A stretch of DNA of 64,000 nucleotides. Source: Cyanophora paradoxa (Eukaryota; Glaucocystophyceae; Cyanophorales; Cyanophoraceae). The stretch covers positions 1 through 64,000 of the forward strand of contig QPMI01000674.1 in assembly GCA_004431415.1 (NCBI GenBank), read 5' to 3'. Positions 19,074 through 28,927 of the stretch are shown in pieces. The notes below the pieces were generated by a model that was not told the origin of the DNA, did no database searches, and saw nothing but the letters and a program-made list of their open reading frames with translations. Numbering within the stretch: position 1 is the stretch's first letter; each line of letters starts with the position of its first letter. Position numbers and translations under genes: made by a program.

Positions 19074-21667
19074 ATGAACAAAATCGAGAAATTCGCCACC
19101 CCTGTTGAAAATGCTACATTCCTTAGTACTCTCATTGGTGATCGCAACAAGGTCACCCATGTATTTGATTCTGCCGAAGATGCCCTTGAAGCCATTGATA
19201 ATAGCAAGGTTAAGACCTGGGCTGAATGCATTCAACCTGAGCAAGTGACCAGAGTTTACCTGGACCTGGATAAATTCGCTGATTTGAAGGAGAACATTGC
19301 TGATAACTATGCTGAGGCGGAAACTGTTGTAAGAGAGATGAGAGATAAGCTATGGAAGCGATCTGGTACCACTTCTATTAACGATATTGCTGTTGCAGTT
19401 CGCCATAGAAGGGTTTATTTGATTAAGGAGGATGTCACCAAGTTCAAGATTTCAGCCCACTTTATTATTAAATCGCTTGCATGCAAACATGAAGATATCC
19501 CAAGCTTTTCAAAGCGATGGGATTGGTGAAAAATGAGGATTATGACAGTGGAGTTTACAGCTCCACACAGAACCTAATCTGCCTCAATTGCTGCAAAGGT
19601 GAGACTCTGGATGCTCAAAATAAGTCGAAAAAAGATGTTGATAAAAACGTTTGCTTTAAGAAATTCGTTGACTGTGACAAAGTGTTAATGCGAAATGAGG
19701 ACTTCTTTGTATCTTACTTCTCAGCTACTACTAAACTTGTGGATGAATCAAATATTTCTGCATTTGCAAATTATACTCCTGAGCCAAAACCAGTTAAAAA
19801 GGAGCCAAAAAGTGATAAAGTGAAGACTGAGAAGGTAGAAGCTGAAAAAGACACTGAACCCGAAAATCCTGTTACTTTCGAACTGCTACAAAGTGTTATA
19901 ATGGGTCTCAATGCTGAAAGAGCCAGCGAGTATAAGACTTGGATTGATGTTGGACTGGTCATCATCAATGTTGGGGAAGACAACAAATTTACCCCTAAAA
20001 TGCAGGCTGAACTCTTCCACCAATTCTCAGAACAGAGTGACAAGTATGATTATGATGAATGCCAGGAAAAGTTTACACAGCTTCGCAGAAGCAAGAAGAA
20101 GGCTGAGCCTGGCAAAGTGTTGACCTTCAAATCCTTGGTTTATTGGTTGAGCAAAGATAACAATGAGCTTTTCAAGGAACTCTTCCCCAAAAAGTATGCA
20201 TTCCTACCAGAGGACACAGATGAAATCGATTACAAGACTGCAAGTATCCCTCCTTTGGCTGAACATTACAATGTGCATAAGAGGTATTTCAATGCTCGCA
20301 TGCATCATGTTGAAAATGTTGGTTGTGTGATGCTCTGGGATGAACAACTACTTTGCTGGATGCCCAAAGACATTGGAAAACTGTCTACAAAGCATTTCCC
20401 CCACTTGATGCATAAGGTGATTGTGAATGAGGGGACAGATAATGAGAAAGAGAAATGGGAGCAATCATTTAGGAAATGGATTGTGGATCCAACAGCCACA
20501 AGATCAACTTACATGGATTTCCTCCCACCTCCTGCTACTCTCAGTGCAAAATGCAAGTCTGTATTTAATCTCTATCCAGGAATGAAGGTCGACCATCAGC
20601 AATTCGAAAATGCTCCAGAGGATGTAACTGCTGAGATGATTAAGCCTTTCCTTGATCACTTGTTCTTAATGTCTGGTGAGGATCAAAATACCTATGAATA
20701 TCTGTTGAAATGGTTTGCCCACATGCTGCAAAAGCCTGGGGAACTCAATGGAGTATCCTTAATCTTCATTGGTGAACAGGGAACTGGTAAGAATGTGTTG
20801 GTTGATACTTTCCAAAAGAAGATACTTGGAGATGCCCTGAGTTATGCAACTGGTAAGCCAAAAGAGGATCTGTTTGGTCGATTTGCCCACAATAGAGAGG
20901 ATAAGATCTTGATTGTTGTGAATGAAGCCTCAGGCAAGGACACATTCGAAAATAATGATATGCTTAAAGATCTCATTACTTCTGATAAGATTGTTATTGA
21001 ACACAAAGGGATAGATTCATACACAAAAAGCAACTTTGCCAGGATTATATTCACCAGCAATAACAACATTCCAGTTAAAATTGAAGCTGGAGATAGGCGA
21101 TTTGTGGTTGTTGAAGTTAGTAAGAAATTCGCAAAGGATAGGTCATACTTCCTTCCACTTGTAAAATGGCTTAATGATCACTGCAATATTCGAAACATTG
21201 CCCACTATTTGAGAACCAAAGTTGAATGTGAGGATGTGAACTGGATTGCTGATAGACCCCTTACAAATAAATACTATTTAGCCCAGCAGGTGTGCGCTCC
21301 AATCATCCTTATGTTCACTAAGTGGCTTGTGGATCGAGGCTTAATTTCCGAGAATAAATGCAAGTCTGGTAGCCTTGTGGAAACCTGGAAATGGTTCCAG
21401 GAGTTCATTACCAGCAATAAATATAAAAACGATTATAATAGTCGCAGATATTATACAGAAATGCGAAGTGTTACATATATCCAAGTGAAAACTACAAATG
21501 GCAAACAATACTATCATTTCCTATTCCCACAAGTATTTGAGGAATTCAGAAAGATGAAGCTTGTAGATGATGAGACTATTGAGGAAGAAGCTAATCCAAG
21601 GATGAAACAGGACCTACCTGCTGCTGATCCTGATGCATCAGATTATGATTCTGATGTTGAAGTTTAG
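19074..21667 (+). CDS. Primase (AEP) - superfamily 3 helicase, one frameshift (element A)
   Basis: Two overlapping frames, 19074-19529 and 19517-21667, join near 19500 after a one-base slip, giving about 860 residues. The N-terminal part has the archaeo-eukaryotic primase signatures: Y-L-D-L-D (about residue 61-65, metal-binding DxD) and K-I-S-A-H-F (SxH). The C-terminal half is a D5-type SF3 helicase: Walker A G-E-Q-G-T-G-K-N (about 419-426 of the second frame), Walker B I-V-V-N-E (about 465-469), motif C F-T-S-N-N-N (about 511-516) and the R-R-F downstream. It would prime and unwind the viral genome. Element B has no counterpart; there an SF1 helicase is fused to the polymerase. Confidence 0.85.
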
Positions 21668-21910
21668 GTTTAGCCAAAGGTGGACTCACAGTTGACTCAA
21701 ATTTATCATAAAAGACCCAAACAGTCTTTTATTTATGGTTTATTTATCGATTAGGTTGACTAAGTGGGGGGAGTTGACTCATTTTTTCACAGATTCTAAA
21801 AAAGGACTCTGCCCTAAAAAGAAATAAAAAGTGCCTCAACTCCACCCACTAAGTCAACCAAAAAATGATTTAAGAGATAGAAAAATATATTTATATGTAA
21901 CTAGTAAGAA
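21668..21910. repeat. Intergenic inverted-repeat element (GGTTGACTAAGTGGG family)
   Basis: Left arm 21754-21781 (GGTTGACTAAGTGGG then GGAGTTGACTCA) pairs imperfectly with 21832-21859, enclosing about 50 bases. A half-repeat with GTGGACTCA and GTTGACTCA starts near 21683. The same elements occur twice more at 27827-27936 and 28217-28326, beyond the integrase. Possible transcription stop for the helicase gene, replication signal or small mobile element. Confidence 0.6.
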
Positions 21911-22261
21911 ATGGCTGGAACAGATCATGATTCTGGATCGATCTATATGATTGAGAGTCAGGAAATGAACAAAGTCTACATAGGAAGAACCTCACAGCCA
22001 CTTCAAAAAAGATGGAGACAACACAAATCAGGTCAAATGCCATCTACAGCAGACCTATGCAAGGCTTCTGATGTGAAGTTCTCAGTCCTGTATTCAAGTA
22101 AGAAGGGTGGGCATGAAGACCTAATGAACAGAGAAGCATATTACATGTATCTCTTTGAACCTTGGATAGTCAATTTACAAAAACCGAAATCCCGATTTAG
22201 GATTAATAGGTTTTTGCGATTCCATTCAGAGGAAGCCAGTGGATCCATTAAAACATTTTAA
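21911..22261 (+). CDS. GIY-YIG endonuclease
   Basis: 116 codons. The GIY-YIG core is visible: S-I-Y-M-I-E-S, then V-Y-I-G-R-T-S, the catalytic Arg in K-R-W-R-Q-H and the metal-binding Glu in M-N-R-E-A-Y-Y. The rest is a short basic tail without a DNA-binding domain. Such single-domain enzymes occur in Polintons, giant viruses and as homing nucleases. It lies between helicase and PolB, flanked on the left by the inverted-repeat element. It may act in recombination or repair, or be a homing gene. Element B has no copy. Confidence 0.8.
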   Translation: MAGTDHDSGSIYMIESQEMNKVYIGRTSQPLQKRWRQHKSGQMPSTADLCKASDVKFSVLYSSKKGGHEDLMNREAYYMYLFEPWIVNLQKPKSRFRINRFLRFHSEEASGSIKTF

Positions 22262-22320
22262 ATTGCGTTTAGAACATCCTAAAATAAAATATCCCTTAGA
22301 ATAGGAACAAGTTAGGAATA

Positions 22321-25300
22321 ATGCCCCGAATTACCAACAAACTCATAAGGGAGAAGAAATGGGAACTCATGGGATTGCTGGGAACACTTTATGCAGCCCA
22401 TGAAATTACAGAGGCTGAATATGACCGGGAAATAGATTTAATTGCAAAGGGCAGACCCACTTTAAGCAGATTAACCAGAAAAGCAAATAACCTATATGAT
22501 AAAATTGAAACCTTGGATGAATTGGATAGGCTTAGGCAAATAGAACCAGATGCAGAAGATGGAACAGCCATGAATGAATTATATCGCTGGCTCACTTACA
22601 GAGCCAGAAGGGAAGTTGTTGTAGATGTGATTGAATTCCTGGACAGAATTGCTACATCCCTTCCCAATCGATTAAAGCAGGGTTTAGATCAATTCAGGGC
22701 AATCAAGGTTCGCTTGTCTTTTATCTGCAAGTTCGTTAAAGTGAGCAATCCACAGGTTTGGATATCGAAATACATTTACAGTGATTACTTTGTATTAACC
22801 AGGTCGAGAAATATTCGAACTGAGCTGAATAAAGCAGCCCAAATGTGTCAGGAGCAGATGAATGTGGTTGATAGCTATCGCTTAGAAAGAATTGAAATAC
22901 TCAGAGTGGCTATTATGAGTTATGCTCCAACTGGTGGATGCTTTCTACAAACCCCAGAGTGGATTGCTAGGAAGAGAGCCACAGTGAATATTCGAAATAT
23001 AGATGATTCCTGCTTCGAAAATGCGATTTTAGCCTCGATTTACAGAAAATCTATTAACTCTCATAAGAGGAATGAGCTTTCACAATATCGCAAATGGAAA
23101 TACTCAGCAATCGCTTATAATCCGCTGGCTCTCAATTTCGACAATATCCCATTCCCTGTTGCCTGTGATGCTGAAATAATTGATAAATTCGAGGCTCAAA
23201 ATGCAGGCATTAGCATTAATATATTCGGAATCGATGGAGAGGTTGTTTATCCCCTGCATCAATCCAGTTACCCAGGCAGAAAGCATAAGGTTAATCTCAT
23301 GCTGATATTTGATGATGAAGGGAATGGTCATTATATTACAATCATGTCCCTTTCAAGATTATTGAAAGTAAACCATGAAACATACAATGATCAGAAGTTA
23401 CACTACTGTGACACATGCTTATCTCGATTCAGGTCTGAGGCTAAACTCACTGCTCATGTGGACTCAAATAGATGCATTGATTGGAGACTCTCAAAGGGAA
23501 TCACACCTAAACCTGAGACCACCATAGAGTTTGGACTGAAAAACCTCAGGAAAACTGTTTGGCTTCCTGTTGTGGTTTACTGCAAGATTGAACATAGAAG
23601 CATCCCCATTGATGCATCAAAATCTAAGAGGGAAGTCTCAGCAGTCAACCTGAGAGTAGTCACTGGGGCAGATGTTCAGGAGTTTCGATTTGAGGGTCAG
23701 GATCCAATGGGAGGTCTCTTTGAATGCTTGGAGTCCAAAGCAAGAGAACTAATCGATTTCCTGTTTACCAACATTCCTATGAATGAACTCACAGATGAGC
23801 AGAAAGCAATTTACAGAGCTACCAAACACTGTTACCTTTGCAGTGAGAGGTTCACTAAGGAGAACTTCAAATGCAGGGATCATGATCACCACACAGGTCA
23901 TTACATTGCACCTGCATGCAGAAACTGCAATCTCCATAGGAGAATCTCAAAGCAAACAAAAGTAGCAGTGGTTGTTGACCAAATGGATGACTGTGGGACA
24001 TTCATTTTCAGAAAAATAGCAGGCATGGGTGATAAAAAGCGAATCGAAATCCTTTCGAAAAACTTTGATCAATACCTTTCATTGCAATGGGGTCTTTACA
24101 AGTTCATTGATGCAAGTAATTTTATGGAATTTGGGGCTGCTGATGTAGATGAGTTAATGGACAAATTCCAAGCCTTCAGAAGGCTTTCACACACAGTATA
24201 TGGATTGGACCCAGTTCATTATGTATCTGCACCTGGGTTATCTTGGGATGCTATGCTTAGGACCACCAAGGCAAAAATAGAGCTTATAAGTGATGTAGAG
24301 CAATACGAATTTGTTGAGAGGGGAATCAGGGGTGGCTTTGCAACAATGCCTTGTAGGTATGCTGAGGCTGATGGTGAAAACTCCCACATTATGCTGTTTG
24401 ATGCTAACAACTTGTATGGCTACTGTTTGAGTCAGCCAATTCCAGTTGGTGATTTTAGATGGGAGACCGAATTCAACCCACAAGATAACAGATCCAGTTT
24501 CCTAGAAGTTGATCTGGATTACCCAATTAGGCTGTTTCTAGATCACAGTGATTTCCCCCTAATTATTAACAAGAAAATAGTAGAATATGCGGAATTATCA
24601 CAATATCAAAAGAGCCTATTAGATCTCTCAGGAGAAGAGCTTGATAAAACCCAAAGCTAACTGCAACCTTTGGTTCTGTGGCAAACTATGTGATTTCTGA
24701 GCCTCTTCTGCAATATCTGTTGGACAAAGGGGTGAAATTAAAGAAAGTTCACAGGGTCCTATCATTTACTGTGGCTCCTGTAATGAAACCCTACATTGAG
24801 CTGAACACTGAGATGAGAAGGAAAGCAGTGAATAAATTCGAGGCTGATTTCTATAAACTCATGAATAACTCAATCTATGGGAAATGCATTGAATCTTGCA
24901 GAGGTAGATCTGTGGTTAAGATTGCAAACAGTGAGAAACTGTTTATGAAATATGCAGCCTCTCCATTGGTGAAATCAACCAGCCCCATAAACGAAAAAGC
25001 AGTTGCCTTTGAGTTTTACACAAAGCATGTGAAACTAGATAAGCCTGTTGCAATTGGGGCTTATGTTTTGGATGCTGCCAAACTGTATAATTACCAATTC
25101 TTTTATGATACTGTAAGGACCCAGTGGACAAAAGCCAAGTTACTATTCCATGATACTGATTCCTTTTGTCTATATATCGAATCTAAGACCCTCCAAGAGG
25201 ACCTAGATAATATATCCTATAATCTGGACCTAGGGGGATCCAACAGAATGACCCCAGGTAAATACAAAAATGAGATGCCAGGTTCTGCTATATTGGAATA

Positions 25301-25565
25301 TGTGGGTCTGAGAGCCAAAGTTTACAGTTTCAGAACTGCTGAGATTGAGAGAAGTAAGCTCTCTGGGACTTCACCTGAGGAACTCCAATTTAATGATTTT
25401 AAGCAGTGTTTATTTGCAGGTATAAGCAAGACTGTGACTGCCAAGCAGAAGAGAAGGGCAGATCACACAATAATAGATACTGTAAGTAGAAGGGTTGCCC
25501 TAAACTGCTTTGATGCAAAGAGATACATCTTACCAGATGGTATTAATTCTGTTCCTTTTAATTAA
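22321..25565 (+). CDS. polB: Protein-primed family B DNA polymerase, one frameshift (element A)
   Basis: About 1,080 residues over frames 22321-24660 and 24678-25565; the slip is in an A/C run near 24650. Order of parts: N-terminal domain with D-D-S-C-F (about 228-232) and H-Y-I-T-I (about 337), as in Polinton polymerases; a C2H2-type finger H-Y-C-D-T-C-L (about 361-385); an endonuclease VII-like zinc site (C-Y-L-C about 504-507, R-D-H-D-H-H-T-G about 520-527, C-R-N-C-N); then polymerase motif A D-A-N-N-L-Y-G (about 694), motif B N-N-S-I-Y-G and motif C H-D-T-D-S. It replicates the element, probably by protein priming as in Polintons and adenoviruses. The integrase starts 3 bases after its stop. 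Confidence 0.9.
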
Positions 25566-25568
25566 GAG

Positions 25569-26954
25569 ATGCCAGCAACTGGAAGAATAGTTAGAAGAAC
25601 CACTGAGCAACTGCAAGGTAACCTACTGCCCATCACAATTCCAAAGGAGGAAAAGGGGGAATCTCGAATTGTAAAAAAGTCAGAGATGAAAGAGCTTGTC
25701 CCAGTAGAGATCCCAGTTGCTATTGCAGTGAAAGAAACCAGCAAGATTGCCAAGAGATTCTATGATGTGAGAACTGGTTACAAAGGGCTTCAAGCTATGA
25801 GGGCTGAGTTACCTGATGAATCCTATAAGCAGTTGCAAGAGTTCTATAAAAAACAAGAGGTAGTTCAGATCAATGCACCAGCTATATCTAGGAAGAGAGA
25901 TCCCATGGTCCCAATCAGGCAACCCCTTGATACCTATGTGATTGATTTGCTCTTTTTCCCAGCTTATAAGAAACAAAACAATGGCTATGATACCTTTATG
26001 ACTGCTATGGAATCAACACTGAGAACTGGGTATATCATACCTATAAGAGATAAATCAGCTCTCACTACATTAGCTGCATTTAAGCAACTTGAAATGAGAG
26101 TGGCAAGACCCATAGTAAAAGTTCAATCAGATGCTGGGAGTGAATTCCAAAATCGAATATTCCAGGAGTATTTATCTAGTAAATACATAGAACACCAAGT
26201 GAGTGGAACTGCTGACCATAGAAGCCAAGGTCGAATTGAAGCCTTTAACAAGCAGATTAAGAGACTGATCACAAACTACTGCATAGCTAATAACACAGCT
26301 AGATTCTTTGATGTGTTAGGTGATATTGAGTATAATTACAATAATACAGTTCACTCAGCTACTAAGATGAAGCCAGGTGAAACTACAGAGGAGCATTACA
26401 GGTATATAGTGGGATTAGAAGATGAGAGATTCAAGAAATCAATAGCTTATCTTGATACCATGCAGCCTGGCATGTTTGTTAGAGTGAAAGTTGAGAAGAA
26501 CCCCTTTGCTAAACAGGGTAACAATTGGTCTAGGATGGTTTACACAGTTGATAGTAGGGAAGGCTTTAAGTTTAAGCTAAGGAGTCCCACTGGTGAGATC
26601 ATAGATAACAGGTTTGCATTCCATGAGCTGTTGCCTGTGAATGCAGTTGAGTATCTGGAAACACCTACAGTGGATGCCTTGGAGCAAGCTAAAGAGGAAG
26701 CCAGGGTTGATGCTGCTATAAGGAGAGAGGGCATTGAGGCTGCTAATGAAGTCCCAGATAAGCCTTTGATAGAAGCTAGAAAGGAGAAGACTGGCAAGGT
26801 TAATAGGGAACTCAAAAAGCTCACTATAGCAGGGACACATAAACTTTCAGAAGTGAATAGCCAGAGATGGTATAATGACTTTCAGACTACTAAGGAGTCA
26901 TATACAGCCCCTAAACCTCAAAGAACACTAAGAGAAAGGACCAAAACTAGCTAG
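25569..26954 (+). CDS. Retrovirus-type integrase (rve), DDE complete (element A)
   Basis: 461 codons, unbroken. The RNase H-fold core has all three acids: Asp126 (Y-V-I-D-L-L), Asp188 (V-Q-S-D-A-G-S-E-F) and Glu224 (G-R-I-E-A-F-N), with the exact D-x35-E spacing. The N-terminal region starts with G-R-I-V-R-R and is homologous to the B protein. The C-terminal part (about 310-390) looks like an SH3-type DNA-binding region followed by a charged helix. It inserts the element into host DNA. Last gene of element A, immediately after PolB. Confidence 0.92.
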   Translation: MPATGRIVRRTTEQLQGNLLPITIPKEEKGESRIVKKSEMKELVPVEIPVAIAVKETSKIAKRFYDVRTGYKGLQAMRAELPDESYKQLQEFYKKQEVVQINAPAISRKRDPMVPIRQPLDTYVIDLLFFPAYKKQNNGYDTFMTAMESTLRTGYIIPIRDKSALTTLAAFKQLEMRVARPIVKVQSDAGSEFQNRIFQEYLSSKYIEHQVSGTADHRSQGRIEAFNKQIKRLITNYCIANNTARFFDVLGDIEYNYNNTVHSATKMKPGETTEEHYRYIVGLEDERFKKSIAYLDTMQPGMFVRVKVEKNPFAKQGNNWSRMVYTVDSREGFKFKLRSPTGEIIDNRFAFHELLPVNAVEYLETPTVDALEQAKEEARVDAAIRREGIEAANEVPDKPLIEARKEKTGKVNRELKKLTIAGTHKLSEVNSQRWYNDFQTTKESYTAPKPQRTLRERTKTS

Positions 26955-27432
26955 TTTCATAGCCGAAAACTCGTTTTTTCCAAATATATGTATGTGTGAT
27001 ATACATATATGCATATGATATACACATCAACGTGTAGATCTTCTCAAGCGCTTCACAACGCTATGCAGAACGCTGCAAGTTGACTATCTGGTGATGAGAT
27101 ACAAGCGTTTGAAGATGCCGATTATCGATTTTTCGAGATTTCGGAATGATGCATCATAATGATGTAATAATGATGTATCATAAACATATAACATATATAT
27201 ATCGCCGTGATCGTCATGATCTCCCGAGTTCGATGGTGTGTCATATATATCATATACATTTGCATCGTCATTATGACATCATTTCGTAAAATTACACGTC
27301 CGTCATCGTCTTTTTCCGCAGCGAACAGATAAGTGAACAGTTAAGGAGACAACTATTGTAATAGTGGACTGCAACAACAATTGAAAACAAGATCTGTGGG
27401 AAAGCTATTGAAAGACAATGAAGCAAATTGCG

Positions 27433-27531
27433 AACAATTAAGTGAACAGTTAAGTGGACACCTGTTGGGAGTAGGCAGTGTCTACTCGTTTATCGTGAAA
27501 CGGTGTCCACTTAACTGTTCATTTAACTGTT
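27433..27531. repeat. 30-bp inverted repeat hairpin
   Basis: Left arm 27433-27462 (core GTGAACAGTTAAGTGGACAC) pairs with 27502-27531 (core GTGTCCACTTAACTGTTC) with two mismatches around a 39-base loop. A third, similar stretch in the left-arm orientation begins near 27325. Confidence 0.75.
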
Positions 27532-27679
27532 GACGAAAACCCATGCATTATGACATCATATCATTAAACCCCATACAAAACACTAAAATGCATGTATCTC
27601 TTCACCAACTCATCATCTTACAAAGATAAAAACAGATTCGGAATCCTCTTAACGAGACCAGCGTGACTATGTAAGTATC

Positions 27680-28480
27680 ATAGGCTCAATAATTCATATG
27701 TTAATAAGCATCTCCCCTTCATTCCCCCTATTATATTATATTTATATTAAAGTGGACTCAAGGTTGACTCATATTAATCGTAAAAGTAGTAAAAGTATAT
27801 GGATTTTGTTACGAATTCAATGCAAGGGTTGACTAAGTGGGTTGAGTTGACTCAAATTTCACAGGAAATATTTGGGACCTAAAGTTTTCTAAAAAGGATT
27901 TCAAAAAATGTGTCAACTCCCCCCACTTAGTCAACCCTGACCATAAACAGTAAGGATTTGAGCTAACATGTATCACAAAGTGAACATTTTGAGTCCACTT
28001 AGAAGATCCACCTAACAATTTAGAGTCAAATTTACTTGGGAATTCGATTTGTATGAAAAAGTGAGTCCACCCTGACCATATTCAATAAGCATTCCTCTTA
28101 ATCCCCTTGTTTATATTTACATTGATTAATATTTAATACTAAGTGGACTCATGGTTGATTCATATTAATCGTAAAAGGAGTAAATGTATATAAAAATGTG
28201 ACCATTTCAATGCTAAGGTTGACTAAGTGGGTTGAGTTGACTCAAATTTCAGAGGAAATTTTGAGATCCAAAGAATATTCTATAAAAGATTTTGAAAAAT
28301 GTGTCAACTCCCCCCACTTAGTCAACCCTGACCATATACAGTAAGCATAAGAACTTAAATGTATCACAAAGTGAACATTATGAGTCCACTTAGAAGATCC
28401 AATTTTGAAATATAAGTTGATTTTGCTTGAAATTTCAAAGTTGATCTAAAAGTGAGTCCACCCTGATTGATTATGGTAAC
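27680..28480. repeat. Tandem repeat, period about 390 bp, with internal hairpins
   Basis: Two near-full units and a third partial one. Equivalent points: AGTGGACTCA at 27751 and 28142, GGTTGACTAAGTGGG at 27827 and 28217. Each unit contains the hairpin arms GGTTGACTAAGTGGG..GAGTTGACTCA (27827-27854; 28217-28244) and their complements (27909-27936; 28300-28326). The arms match the element at 21754-21859 between helicase and nuclease genes. Confidence 0.8.
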
Positions 28481-28854
28481 AAAGTTGACTAAGTTGACTA
28501 AATTGAGTCATCTTAAGAAATTCAAGGAGACTAAGAGTTCAAAATGTTTATGAAAAGTGAGTCAACTTAGACCACTTATGGTAACAAAGTTAAATATTTA
28601 ATTGATTTAATAGGAAAAGAACATGATTTAATCGAATTTATTGATATAATTCCGATTAGATTCATTTAGGATTCAATTAAGATTAATCGAAGTTATAGAT
28701 ATAATTCCGATTAACTACAATTAAGATACAATATCGATTAATCGAGTTTATCGATATAAAATCGATTAAATTAATTGAAAATGCATTTAAAAATATGAAA
28801 ATTCATGTGAAAATTCAAATAAATTAATCGATTTTATTGATATAACATCGAATC

Positions 28855-28927
28855 ACACATATGAATATTCATATTTTAATCCTGAGGCGGAACGCCGAGG
28901 GATTAAAATATGAATATTCATATGTGT
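28855..28927. repeat. Perfect 28-bp inverted repeat at the 3' end of the B integrase gene
   Basis: Arms 28855-28882 and 28900-28927 are exact reverse complements (core ATATGAATATTCATAT, itself palindromic). The 17-base loop contains GGCGGAACGCC, a further small hairpin. The last 19 codons of the B integrase and its TGA (28869-28871) lie in this structure. It could be a terminator, a processed 3' end, or a trace of the element's end. Confidence 0.85.

Larger units (their letters stand above)
26955..28854. repeat. Non-coding spacer between the two integrase genes, repeat-rich
   Basis: 1.9 kb without a credible gene. 26955-27300 has TATA-type palindromes and stretches resembling 6571-6606 and 6855-6865. 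27325-27531 carries three copies of AGTGAACAGTTAAG-like sequence and a large hairpin. 27680-28480 is a tandem repeat of about 390 bases. 28600-28854 is rich in AATCGAT/TTAATCGA words. Because both integrases end here, the true ends of elements A and B must lie in this stretch, but I see no clear terminal inverted repeat pair. Confidence 0.6.

Noticed and set aside
26955-28927. Terminal inverted repeats of elements A and B
   Set aside because: Several inverted repeats exist here, but none has a partner near 6,500-6,950 or 50,200-51,100, so element ends are left undefined.
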